This document shows, piece after piece, positions 1 to 8,177 of a stretch of DNA of 64,000 bases. The DNA comes from Mycolicibacterium gilvum. Lineage in GTDB: Bacteria; Actinomycetota; Actinomycetes; Mycobacteriales; Mycobacteriaceae. The notes beneath the pieces were generated by a model that did no database searches, was not told the origin of the DNA, and saw only the letters and a list, made by a program, of their open reading frames with translations. The position numbers and the translations under genes were made by a program. The first letter of the stretch is position 1; the number at the start of each line of letters is the position of its first letter. The stretch lies in the NCBI RefSeq assembly GCF_900454025.1, contig NZ_UGQM01000001.1, positions 5,890,001 to 5,954,000 on the forward strand, written 5' to 3'.

Positions 1-785
1 ACGCGCTCGCCGCCAGTTTCGACGCGACTGACGAGAAGATGTTCGTGCCGATGCCCGGGCTACCCCTCGAAGCGGCCATCACGGCCCGACAGGCAATGTG
101 CACCAAGATCTCCGAAGAAGGCAACTCAGAACTGACCGAGCTCGGCCGCCTGACCGTCCGGCACCTCCCCCCAGCGGCCACCCGAACCAAACCGTCGGTC
201 GTGACGGTCTCGGCCGGCGACGCCGACACTGGCAACACGGTGGCCGGCCAGGTCAAGATCGGTGCGGCGATCGTGGGCTCCACAGGTCAGCCCTTCACGT
301 TCACCTTTCCCTCCGGTGCTGTGCTCCCGTCGGTCGTGGTGGCCAAGGACTATGCGTCTGAACCCATCACCTGGGATCTCGTCACCCCGCCACCACCGCC
401 GACGCCGATGCTGCGGCTCAGCCTCGTCAACCAGGCGCCGGCGTATTTCACGATCACCGGCGTGCAGTGGGAGATCTACAAGCAACAACTCGACGGCACG
501 CTCAGTCCGGTGGCCACACCCACCGGACTCGCGCCGGCGCTGACGCTGCCGAGCACCGGCAACCACCACATCTGGGCCGGTGTGGCCGTGACCGATCTCG
601 TCAACGGCACCGACGTGCTCGCCGACTTCCGCGGCAACGCCGTGATCGACGGGGTCAGTCGACTGGTGTTCTCGTGGAACAACACCGACCGCGTCCAGCA
701 ATTCCGGCTCTTCGCCGAGACGCAGACGATCTGGGCCGGCGGTGGCGCCTACACCCACATCTATCCCGTGGTCGCTCCGTTGTGA
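1..785 (+). CDS. Unknown protein, 5' end outside window
   Basis: The reading frame is open to the left window edge and stops at 783-785. The first ATG seen (39) lies inside a continuing frame that reads ALAASFDATDEK just before it, so the true start is upstream. About 260 residues are visible. They are rich in Pro, Thr and Val and have the look of a beta-sandwich, with a Pro-rich linker (TPPPPPTPM) near the middle. There are no membrane segments or catalytic motifs I recognise. It resembles structural or host-interaction proteins only in composition, and I do not assign a function. Confidence 0.6.
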   Translation, partial: ALAASFDATDEKMFVPMPGLPLEAAITARQAMCTKISEEGNSELTELGRLTVRHLPPAATRTKPSVVTVSAGDADTGNTVAGQVKIGAAIVGSTGQPFTFTFPSGAVLPSVVVAKDYASEPITWDLVTPPPPPTPMLRLSLVNQAPAYFTITGVQWEIYKQQLDGTLSPVATPTGLAPALTLPSTGNHHIWAGVAVTDLVNGTDVLADFRGNAVIDGVSRLVFSWNNTDRVQQFRLFAETQTIWAGGGAYTHIYPVVAPL

Positions 786-811
786 CTCACCCGGCCACTA
801 CAGTGGTGTCC

Positions 812-1039
812 GTGGCGAAGCGGAAATGGAGCGAACTGTCCCCGGTACAGCAGAAGGCGATCACCGTCGCCGGTGTCGTCGAAGTGGTGGCAACCACGGC
901 AATGCTGATCGACCTCGCGCGGCGTCCGGCGTCGCAGATTCGCGGCTCGAAGGCGCTGTGGCGGGCACTGTCCGTCGTCCAGCCGGTCGGCCCGCTCGCC
1001 TACTTCACGGTCGGAAGGGTGGACGGCCCGTACCGCTGA
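812..1039 (+). CDS. Small membrane protein, PLDc_N-like
   Basis: This encodes about 75 residues from a GTG at 812 (GTGs at 803 and 806 are alternatives). One hydrophobic stretch (AITVAGVVEVVATTAMLIDL) and a C-terminal segment ending PLAYFTVGR resemble the short phospholipase-D-nuclease N-terminal membrane domain found alone in many actinobacteria. It follows the preceding gene by 26 bp and meets the DUF4873 gene tail to tail, overlapping its 3' end. The role of such stand-alone proteins is unknown. The family call rests on the pattern only. Confidence 0.55.
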   Translation: MAKRKWSELSPVQQKAITVAGVVEVVATTAMLIDLARRPASQIRGSKALWRALSVVQPVGPLAYFTVGRVDGPYR

Positions 1040-1289
1040 TCATCAGGTGCCCGTCAGCGGTGCGTTCGACGAGGCGGGCGGGCGCCTCGGTGTCGTCGAT
1101 CCCGAGGCGTATCTGTGAACCGGTCGGCCTCATATGTTCCGGTGCGTCGTAAACCGTGCCCTGCCAATGGAAGTACCCGTCGAAAGGGTTGACCGAGCCC
1201 TTCAGCCGCACCCGGACGGCATGTCGCACCTCGTGGATGATCAGGCACGCCGGTCCCGCGTAGATTCCGTCCTCGTCCACGGTGCTCAC
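1005..1289 (-). CDS. DUF4873 domain protein
   Basis: About 94 residues, starting at a GTG (1289) that overlaps the stop of the upstream diiron-protein gene in a GTGA quartet. This coupling makes it a better start than the ATG at 1310. The core GPACLIIHEVRHAVRVRLKG followed by DGYFHWQGTVYD is typical of DUF4873, a small beta-rich domain in mycobacteria that is often fused to or beside flavin monooxygenases. Pairing with an oxygenase-like gene suggests an accessory role in an oxidation reaction. No catalytic residue is evident. Confidence 0.75.
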   Translation of the reverse strand: MSTVDEDGIYAGPACLIIHEVRHAVRVRLKGSVNPFDGYFHWQGTVYDAPEHMRPTGSQIRLGIDDTEAPARLVERTADGHLMISGTGRPPFRP

Positions 1290-2206
1290 AGGAAGTGGTT
1301 CCGCTTCCACATCCGGCGGGCCACCGGCCCCATCAGACGGGCTTCCTCCAGGAACTGCGCCAGCGATGCGAAGCCGAACGTCAGCATCCCGTGAAAGTGC
1401 TTGTTAGCGCGTGCTTGTCGCTGTGCCTCTGCGCCGTCGAGCCCGACCCGCTGGTACAGGCCGCGCCGGGTGAAGTTCTTCAGATACAGCGCGGCCCCGA
1501 GTCCGTGCAGGTTGGACAGGGTCCACCGGGTACGTGACGGCAGCCGCCCGACGTCGCGACGGATGCCGTCACGTGCGAACTGGATGTGGCGCGCCTCCTC
1601 GGTGACGTGGATACGCATCAGGCGATGCACCAGCGGTTGCACGTTCTCGCCGTCTTCAAGGATCCTGCGTTGCAGCGCATCGAAGATCTCTTCGCCGACC
1701 AGTGCCGCGATCCAGAGCATCGGGCCGCGGAAGAGGAAGGGCATCGCGTTGACCAGGCGGGCATGGCGCCCCTTCGGCCAGAATGGCTCGACGCCGATGC
1801 GCCGTATTGCCTTGCCGAACATGAGCATGTGGCGAGCTTCGTCGCCGAGTTCGGTCAGCTCGTAGAACGTGCTGTTCGACGTCGGCGAGGAGTAGATCAT
1901 GCCGCGCAGCAGCGACTGGTTGAGCATGTTCTCGAACCAGATACCCATCGACAGATAGTTCGCGAGTTCGTGGCGCGACAGGTCGATGCGCTGCTGCGGG
2001 CTCATCTGCTCCCACAGGTCCGTCCCGTACAGCGAGGACATCTGCGGCGGCAGGAAGAACTTGTCGTCGGCCAGCGGGGCTTCCCAATCGATGTCGACGA
2101 CGGGCTCGTAGGACTTCTTGGCGGCACCCTTGAGCAGTCGCAGCGCGACGTCGTCTTTGTCGCGGGTGATCGCGGAGGGCGCGGGCATTGTGGTCACGCC
2201 GTCCAT
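1286..2206 (-). CDS. AurF-like diiron oxygenase
   Basis: A 306-residue all-helical protein of the ferritin-like AurF/metal-dependent hydrolase type. Two EARH (ExxH) motifs at about residues 123-126 and 204-207, with a further Glu pair near 172, give the carboxylate and histidine set expected of a non-haem diiron centre. The family oxidises amines, hydroxylates substrates or forms nitro groups; the substrate here is unknown. An alternative start is the ATG at 2188 (MPAPS). The gene is translationally coupled to DUF4873 and divergent from a PucR regulator, with palindromes between them. Confidence 0.8.
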   Translation of the reverse strand: MDGVTTMPAPSAITRDKDDVALRLLKGAAKKSYEPVVDIDWEAPLADDKFFLPPQMSSLYGTDLWEQMSPQQRIDLSRHELANYLSMGIWFENMLNQSLLRGMIYSSPTSNSTFYELTELGDEARHMLMFGKAIRRIGVEPFWPKGRHARLVNAMPFLFRGPMLWIAALVGEEIFDALQRRILEDGENVQPLVHRLMRIHVTEEARHIQFARDGIRRDVGRLPSRTRWTLSNLHGLGAALYLKNFTRRGLYQRVGLDGAEAQRQARANKHFHGMLTFGFASLAQFLEEARLMGPVARRMWKRNHFL

Positions 2207-2212
2207 TTTGTG

Positions 2213-2292
2213 TGACCGTACGGGTCAAAGTCTCGCCCCGAGCGGCTAGATCTGGTGGCACCTGATTGACCGTTTCGGACAGTCCGGTCAAT
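2213..2292. promoter_or_regulatory. Divergent promoter region with two TGACC/GGTCA dyads
   Basis: Between the diiron-oxygenase start and the PucR start lie two inverted repeats with the same half-site. One is TGACC-5 nt-GGTCA at 2213-2227. The other is ATTGACCG-12 nt-CGGTCAAT at 2265-2292. The shared half-site and the position suggest binding sites for the PucR-family regulator, controlling itself and the oxygenase pair. This is an inference from symmetry only. Confidence 0.4.
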
Positions 2293-2312
2293 TCTGACCC
2301 TAGGATCTCGGT

Positions 2313-3515
2313 ATGCCGGAACCTGCGACGGGGGCCCCCAGGATCGTCGACCTGCCCCGGGAGACGCTGGAGGCGATGCGCGCGGGACTGCCCGCCCTCG
2401 TCGACCGCATGGTGGAGGCGGTCATCGCCGAGGTGCCGTTGCTGGCTCAGGCAGCCCAGGAGTCGTGGCGGCCGGTCATCGACACCTCGGCACAACTGCT
2501 GCTGGGCTCGTTGATCGACGAGCTGGGCACATCGACAGGACCTCCGACGGCGGTGCCGATGCAGGAGGTGCTCGACATCGCTCACCGGTTCGGCCGGCGC
2601 GAGGCGCGAAACGGCCGGCCCGCGGAAGTCCAACTGGCGGCCTATCGCGTTGGTGCACGCGAACTTTGGCGTGACTGGAGTGCGTTGGCCGCACAAGGCG
2701 GGGTGGACCGCGACCAGGTGAGCGCCTTTGCCGAGATGTTCTTCGCCTACCTCGACCTGATTTCGGCCGCCGGCGTGGCCGGTCACGCCCAGGAACAATC
2801 CCGGTCGGGTCTGGACCGTGAGCGCCGGCGTGAGCGACTGGTTCGGATGTTGTTGAGCGACACCGCGTCCGACGAGCTCGACCTGGCGGCCGAGTACGCG
2901 ACGTGGGCGACACCTCGCACCCTGACCGCGGTCGCGATGCCGACCCGGCAGGAGCGGGGTGCCACGGCGATCACCTCGGACCCGCGCACACTCCGCGTTC
3001 CCGACGACGCGGTCGACTCCCGCATCGGGATGCATGTCGTGTTGGTCTGCGATGTCGGCGGCTCGGCGCGCGCATCGTTCGTCGCCTCACTCGCCGGCAC
3101 GGGTGCCGTTGTCGGACCGGCCCGGTCGTGGACGGACGCGCAGTCCTCGGTCCGGCGGGTATTGCGGGCCATGTGCTTCCGAAGGCCCGACGGCGGCGAT
3201 GTGCTGGACACCGAGGAGATCCTTCCGGAGCTCGTGGTCGGCGCCGACGCGGACGCACTGGCCGATCTGCGGGCCCGTGCGCTCGCGCCCCTGGCGGACT
3301 TTCCGGAGGCGTCGCGCGACCGACTCACCGAGACGTTGCGGTCGTGTTTGCTGCACCAGGGCCGCCGCGACGACATCGCCGCCGATCTGTTCGTGTCCCC
3401 GTCGACGATCCGCTACCGGCTGCGTCAGCTGCGAGATGCCTACGGCGACAGGCTGCGGGACCCGCGCACCATCGCAGAACTGACCGTTGCGCTGGCGATC
3501 GGTACGTCTTCGTAG
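2313..3515 (+). CDS. PucR-family transcriptional regulator
   Basis: A 400-residue protein. The N-terminal about 160 residues are a helical sensor-like region, the middle is a GGDEF-like/CdaR-type domain, and the C-terminus (about 345-395) is a PucR helix-turn-helix with the signature DIAADLFVSPSTIRYRLRQL. Such proteins activate catabolic or secondary-metabolism genes in response to small molecules. It is divergent from the diiron oxygenase/DUF4873 pair, which is its likely target. The start ATG follows the palindromic region closely, consistent with autoregulation. Confidence 0.85.
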   Translation: MPEPATGAPRIVDLPRETLEAMRAGLPALVDRMVEAVIAEVPLLAQAAQESWRPVIDTSAQLLLGSLIDELGTSTGPPTAVPMQEVLDIAHRFGRREARNGRPAEVQLAAYRVGARELWRDWSALAAQGGVDRDQVSAFAEMFFAYLDLISAAGVAGHAQEQSRSGLDRERRRERLVRMLLSDTASDELDLAAEYATWATPRTLTAVAMPTRQERGATAITSDPRTLRVPDDAVDSRIGMHVVLVCDVGGSARASFVASLAGTGAVVGPARSWTDAQSSVRRVLRAMCFRRPDGGDVLDTEEILPELVVGADADALADLRARALAPLADFPEASRDRLTETLRSCLLHQGRRDDIAADLFVSPSTIRYRLRQLRDAYGDRLRDPRTIAELTVALAIGTSS

Positions 3516-3602
3516 TCCTTCCCCTCTGTACGCCGAGCCTCTGTCCGCCGATTCTCAGACGCCACCGCGTCCGGTTCGGTTTCATGTCAGCAGGAGGTTC
3601 GC

Positions 3603-4547
3603 ATGACAGATGTCGCAGCAGGTTCAGGGTGGCCGGCACTCCGGGTGGACGACTGGGAACCGACGCGCAGGTCGTTGCACATGTGGACCCAGATCGTGGG
3701 TAAGGTGCGGCTGGCTCACGCTCCGATGGTCAATCACTGGTGGCAGGTTCCGCTCTACGTCTCTCCACGCGGATTGTCGACGTCGGCGATCCCCGTGGGC
3801 ACCGGTTCGTTCGACGTGGAGTTCGACTTCGTCGACCATGTGCTCTCGGTACGGGTCAGCGATGGCGGTGCCGACACCATCGACCTCCGTGACGTTTCGG
3901 TCGCGCAGTTGCATGCAGCCCTGCTGGACAGTCTCGGCGCGCTCGGCATCGACACGTCAATATCGAAGGGACCGAACGAGGTAGAGCCCGCGATACCGTT
4001 CGTCGACGACAACCATGCCGGCTACGAGCCCGAGGCTGCCCAGTTGTTCTGGCGGCAGCTGATCCAGGCCGACCGCGTGATGGGACAGTTCCGCGCCAGG
4101 TTCGTCGGCAAGGTCAGCCCGGTGCACTTCTTCTGGGGCTCGTTCGACATGGCCTGCACCCGCTTCTCCGGTCGCCCCGCTCCCCCGCACCCGGGGGGCG
4201 CGCCGAACTGCGGTGACTGGGTGATGGAAGAGGGATACTCGCACGAGCTGAGCAGTTGCGGATTCTGGCCCGGCGGCGGCGCGGAGGGGGCGTTCTACTC
4301 GTACGCCTATCCCGAACCCGATGGATTCGCCGACGCGGCGGGCTGCCCCGAGGGAGCGTTCTACGACAACGGGTTCCGGCAGTACCTGCTGCCCTACGAG
4401 GTGGCACGCCAAGCCGCGGATCCCGACGCGCTGGTCCTCGACTTCCTGGAGTTCAGTTACGGCGCGGCCGCCGACCTGATGGGGTGGGATCGGCGCGCAC
4501 TCGAAACCGATCCTCAACGCTGGGCTCACAAATCCCGACTCAGCTGA
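3603..4547 (+). CDS. DUF5996 family protein
   Basis: A 314-residue soluble protein with a good ribosome site (AGGAGG) just before the ATG. It shows the DUF5996 hallmarks: WPALRVDDWEPTRRSLHMWTQ near the N-terminus, NHWWQVPLYVSPRGLST, and a VHFFWGSFDMACTRFSGR core. The family is widespread in actinobacteria and proteobacteria and has no established activity. It is followed 75 bp later by an acyltransferase gene on the same strand, possibly co-transcribed. Confidence 0.85.
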   Translation: MTDVAAGSGWPALRVDDWEPTRRSLHMWTQIVGKVRLAHAPMVNHWWQVPLYVSPRGLSTSAIPVGTGSFDVEFDFVDHVLSVRVSDGGADTIDLRDVSVAQLHAALLDSLGALGIDTSISKGPNEVEPAIPFVDDNHAGYEPEAAQLFWRQLIQADRVMGQFRARFVGKVSPVHFFWGSFDMACTRFSGRPAPPHPGGAPNCGDWVMEEGYSHELSSCGFWPGGGAEGAFYSYAYPEPDGFADAAGCPEGAFYDNGFRQYLLPYEVARQAADPDALVLDFLEFSYGAAADLMGWDRRALETDPQRWAHKSRLS

Positions 4548-4622
4548 GCACAGCGCCATCGTCGCTCCACAGCAGGCCCTGATAGCGTTCGCACACCTTC
4601 GCCCCCGAGACAGGGAGTCTGT

Positions 4623-5393
4623 ATGAGCGAGCCACCGGACATCGCACCACCCGGTTGGCTGGCGGCGGCGATACAGACCTATCTGCGGGTCTACCACCGC
4701 CACGAGATCCAGATCGACGCTCCGGTTCCCGACCAGCCTGCGCTCTTCGTGTGCAATCACGGCTTCGGCGGCGTCATCGACCTCAACGTCGCGGCGTTCG
4801 TCGCGGCACGGCAGGCCGCGGGTGTCACACGGCCCACCACCGCCATGGTGCATCAGATCGCATGGACGCTCGGGGTCGGACCGCTCGTCGAACGATTCGG
4901 CGGTACCCCGGGCAGTCGGGAAGCGGCCGGCGCAGCATTCGAAGCCGGCCACAACGTCCTCGTCTTCCCGGGTGGCGATGTCGATGCCGGCAAGTCGTGG
5001 CGCGATCGGAACAGAATCACGTTCCACGGCTCCGGTTTCGCCCGCCTCGCCAAAGCCCACCGCGTTCCCATCGTGCCGGTGGTGACGGCCGGAGCAGGTG
5101 AGTCCCTGGTGGTGCTCAGCAACGGACAGACCCTCGCCAGGACCCTGCAGCTGCCGAAATTCCTACGTGTCAAGGCACTTCCGGTCACCCTGTCTGTTCC
5201 GTGGGGTTTGAACGTGGGCGTGGTCGGCCTGGCGCCTTATCTACCGATGCCCACCAAACTGGTTACGGCGGTGATGCCTGCGATGCTTCCCGAGGCCGAT
5301 GAATCCGCTGACGACTTCGCACACCGCGTTCACGGAGTCATGCAGGCTCGACTCGACGCGTTGACCGCGCGCCGCACACCGCTGCTCGGGTGA
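4623..5393 (+). CDS. Lysophospholipid acyltransferase (MGAT/TMEM68-like)
   Basis: A 256-residue PlsC-type acyltransferase. The catalytic block is NHGFGGVIDLN, with longer His-Asp spacing than the classical HX4D and typical of the LPLAT MGAT/TMEM68-like branch. It is followed by VFPGGDVDAGKSW (FPGG motif) and VPIVPVV. It probably transfers an acyl group to a lysolipid or acylglycerol at the membrane. An AGGGAG ribosome site precedes the ATG. It converges on the P450 gene, whose stop lies only 3 bp away on the other strand. Confidence 0.85.
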   Translation: MSEPPDIAPPGWLAAAIQTYLRVYHRHEIQIDAPVPDQPALFVCNHGFGGVIDLNVAAFVAARQAAGVTRPTTAMVHQIAWTLGVGPLVERFGGTPGSREAAGAAFEAGHNVLVFPGGDVDAGKSWRDRNRITFHGSGFARLAKAHRVPIVPVVTAGAGESLVVLSNGQTLARTLQLPKFLRVKALPVTLSVPWGLNVGVVGLAPYLPMPTKLVTAVMPAMLPEADESADDFAHRVHGVMQARLDALTARRTPLLG

Positions 5394-5395
5394 CC

Positions 5396-6619
5396 TCATG
5401 TCGCGGGAATGAGCTTCACCGGGAGATGCTCGTGGCGGCGGATGATGTTGTTGACCGCCCACGTCGGTTCGGCAACGATCTCGATGCGGTCGATACGTTC
5501 GATGAGTGCCTGCAGCATGGCGGTGGTCTCCAGCCGCGCCAGCCCCTGGCCGGCGCAGGCGTGTGCGCCGCTGCCGAATCCGACGTGGCGTCCGGCGTTG
5601 TTGCGAATATCGAAGACGTCGGGGGCGTCCCACTCCCGCTCGTCACGGTTGGCGGACGCGTACAGCACCAGCACACGCGCACCCGCGGGAAGATGCGTAC
5701 CGTCGATCGTGCTCTCGTGCAGTATCTTTCGCGTGAACCCTCGCAGTGGTGACTCGAACCGCACGATCTCGTTGACGGCGTTGGGCAGCAGGCTGGGCTC
5801 CTCCTTGAGCAGCTGCCATTGGTCGGGACGGGTGGCGAACAAATACAGGGCGCTCGAGATGGCGCTGATCGTCGTGTCGAGCGACGGAGCGATGTAGTCA
5901 ATGAGCAGGGGTGGGACCTCTTCGGCGGCCAGGCCGCCCTCGTCGACGGCGGTGAGCAGTTCTGCGGCCAGGCTTCCCGGCAGCACATTGCGTTCACGCA
6001 CCACACGGCGGGCGAAGCGCAGCATGTGCAAGCTGCGCGGCAACGCCTTGAGGGCCTGCCAGTTCGCGGGGCCGAGAATGTCGAAGGTCGCTGCCGCCCA
6101 GTGAAGTAGGTCGCCACGCTCATCCGGGGGCCAGCCCACCAGATCGGGAACGACCGCCAGCGGAAGGGCGGTGGCCAGGTCGGCCACCGCGTCGACGGTT
6201 CCCCGGCGCACGGCATCATCGACCAGCGCGCGAGCCCGCGCGTCGACGTCGTCGCCGAGGGTGCGCAGGGCTCTCGGCATCAATCGGTGCGCCACGAGCT
6301 TGCGCCGCCGGTCATGGTCCGCCCCATCGCTGTTGAGGGTGGTGCCGCGCGACAGTCGGTTGGCCCATGGGTTGGCGGCCACCCCGTGGCCGGACAGGTA
6401 CCTGCCGTCGTCGCGCAAGGTTTCCTTGCATTCGGCATAGCGAGGCACTGCGTAGAGGCGGTGCCGGGCCAGCCATACCACCGGACCCAGGTCACGCAGT
6501 GCGCGATAGTGCGGGTAGGGGTCGAGAAGAGCGGCGCGACTGTAGATGTCGCTGCGGTACACCGGTACCGCAGTGGGGTGGCGAAACACTCGGTCAGTCC
6601 TGTCCTGGGAGGGCCGCAC
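5396..6619 (-). CDS. Cytochrome P450
   Basis: A 407-residue bacterial class-I P450. The I-helix carries SLDTT (246-250), the K-helix ExxR is EIVR (284-287), and the haem-binding loop is FGSGAHACAGQG with Cys355 as thiolate ligand. It is the last gene of the catabolic operon, and its start overlaps the 3' end of the FAD hydroxylase gene by 26 bp. It probably hydroxylates or demethylates an intermediate in the same pathway, using separate ferredoxin partners because none is encoded here. The substrate is unknown. Confidence 0.93.
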   Translation of the reverse strand: MRPSQDRTDRVFRHPTAVPVYRSDIYSRAALLDPYPHYRALRDLGPVVWLARHRLYAVPRYAECKETLRDDGRYLSGHGVAANPWANRLSRGTTLNSDGADHDRRRKLVAHRLMPRALRTLGDDVDARARALVDDAVRRGTVDAVADLATALPLAVVPDLVGWPPDERGDLLHWAAATFDILGPANWQALKALPRSLHMLRFARRVVRERNVLPGSLAAELLTAVDEGGLAAEEVPPLLIDYIAPSLDTTISAISSALYLFATRPDQWQLLKEEPSLLPNAVNEIVRFESPLRGFTRKILHESTIDGTHLPAGARVLVLYASANRDEREWDAPDVFDIRNNAGRHVGFGSGAHACAGQGLARLETTAMLQALIERIDRIEIVAEPTWAVNNIIRRHEHLPVKLIPAT

Positions 6620-8177
6620 CGGTTTGCGCCGGTGACGGTTTCGGCACGAACAGTGGGACGGCCCGACACACTGCGGTGACGTCGCGTCCCGCGGTCAGCA
6701 CGGTGCCGTCGGGCCTGACCACCGCCGCGGTGACGTGTTGGCTGTCGAGCCACCGAGCCAGCACCGATCCCGCTTCGACGAGCACCGTCTGCGCGCCGCG
6801 GGCTGTGACGACGTCCTGCTGTGACGGGGTCAGCGCCTTGGTGGTGATCACGCCGAACCGCAGACCCACTTCGTCGTCGAGACGAACGCCGCTGTCAAGC
6901 ACTGCGTTGGGGCACAGGTGACCGGCGATGCCACGTGTGCGCAGGGAGCGCCGGACAAGCGTGGAGGACCGCAGCGGCGGCGTCTGCGAATCGGTGACCT
7001 TGGTGTGCAGGCCCGGCACCGCATGCAGGTGCGGCAGAACCACTGCCCGCGCGGCCACTCCGACGCGGCCGCCGGAGGTCATAGCGCGTCCGATGTTGAG
7101 CGCCAACGAGATCATGTGACGCGCGTGCGGACGGCGCTCGGCTTCGTAGCTGACGAGGGCGGCTGGGAGCAGATCACCCCTGCATACGCCGGCAACCTTC
7201 CAGGCCAGGTTCATTGCATCGCGTAGTCCGGCGCCCATGCCCTGACCGATGAACGGCGGGGTCAGGTGGGCGGCATCCCCGAGCAGGAAGATGTTGCCAC
7301 GGCGCCAGCGGTCGGCGATCTGGGCACGAAAGGTGTACTCGGCGACGCGGATCACTCGCAGGTCAGCGTCGTCGACATGCCGTGTCCACGGGGTGATCAA
7401 CGGGCGCAGCGAGGACAGGGTGGCGTAGTCGTCAGCCGATTCGTGCTCGTGGAGGCGAAACTCCCACCGGTACCGGTTGGCGCCGATCCGCATGTAGGTT
7501 CCGGCGCGCTCACTGTCACAGACCTGGTGGACGCCCTCCCACTGGTTCAGGTCGGCGTCGGTGGCGATGTCGACCACCAGCCAGCGCTGACCGAAGTTCA
7601 GGTCACGCATCGTGGCACCGATCGCCGCGCGCACCATGCTGTTGGCGCCGTCGCAGCCGAACACGAAGTCGGCGGTGATAACAGACTCCTCGCCGTTCGA
7701 GCCATCGCGTACCCGTAGACGCTGCGGATGACCGGCACCGTGGCAGGTGACATCGAGGACCTCGACGTCACCCCGAAACTGGGCCTGCGGGTACCGGCGA
7801 ATATTTCGCCGCAGCAGTTTTTCGAGTTCGGGTTGATCGAACATGCTCGCGGCCGGAAAGCCGTTGCGCGTCAGCCGCTCGTCACGCCGAAACTCGGCCA
7901 GCACGGTCAGCTCTCGATCGACCAGCCTTAGGCCACGGGCCGGGCGGGAGATGCCGGCGAACTCCTCGGCGACGCCGAGCCGGGCCAGGATCCGATACAC
8001 CTCATCGTCGAGGTGAACCGCGCGCGGCTGCGGGTACACCTGCGGCCACCGGTCCAGAACCACGCTGTCGACACCCTGCTGAGCGAGCAGCGTAGCGGCG
8101 GCCACACCGGTGGGCCCACCGCCGACCACTGCGACCGAAAAGTGTTCGCCGAGAACACCGTCGGCAGAAGGCGTCAT
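6594..8177 (-). CDS. FAD-dependent aromatic hydroxylase, MhpA-like
   Basis: A 527-residue class-A flavoprotein monooxygenase. It has the Rossmann motif GGGPTG (19-24), the DG motif FGCDGANS (around 176) and the GD motif LLGDAAHLTPP (300-301). N-terminal stretches such as QPRAVHLDDEVYRIL match the 3-(3-hydroxyphenyl)propionate hydroxylase (MhpA) branch. It likely ortho-hydroxylates a phenol to give the catechol cleaved by the dioxygenase encoded upstream in the operon. Its start overlaps the acyl-CoA synthetase stop by 4 bp, so translation is coupled. Confidence 0.88.
   Translation of the reverse strand: MTPSADGVLGEHFSVAVVGGGPTGVAAATLLAQQGVDSVVLDRWPQVYPQPRAVHLDDEVYRILARLGVAEEFAGISRPARGLRLVDRELTVLAEFRRDERLTRNGFPAASMFDQPELEKLLRRNIRRYPQAQFRGDVEVLDVTCHGAGHPQRLRVRDGSNGEESVITADFVFGCDGANSMVRAAIGATMRDLNFGQRWLVVDIATDADLNQWEGVHQVCDSERAGTYMRIGANRYRWEFRLHEHESADDYATLSSLRPLITPWTRHVDDADLRVIRVAEYTFRAQIADRWRRGNIFLLGDAAHLTPPFIGQGMGAGLRDAMNLAWKVAGVCRGDLLPAALVSYEAERRPHARHMISLALNIGRAMTSGGRVGVAARAVVLPHLHAVPGLHTKVTDSQTPPLRSSTLVRRSLRTRGIAGHLCPNAVLDSGVRLDDEVGLRFGVITTKALTPSQQDVVTARGAQTVLVEAGSVLARWLDSQHVTAAVVRPDGTVLTAGRDVTAVCRAVPLFVPKPSPAQTGAALPGQD

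Noticed and set aside
1656..3035. 459-aa minus-strand ORF across the diiron oxygenase and PucR genes
   Set aside because: It is a high-GC shadow frame: Arg/His-rich, no domain, and it covers a divergent promoter and two well-supported genes.
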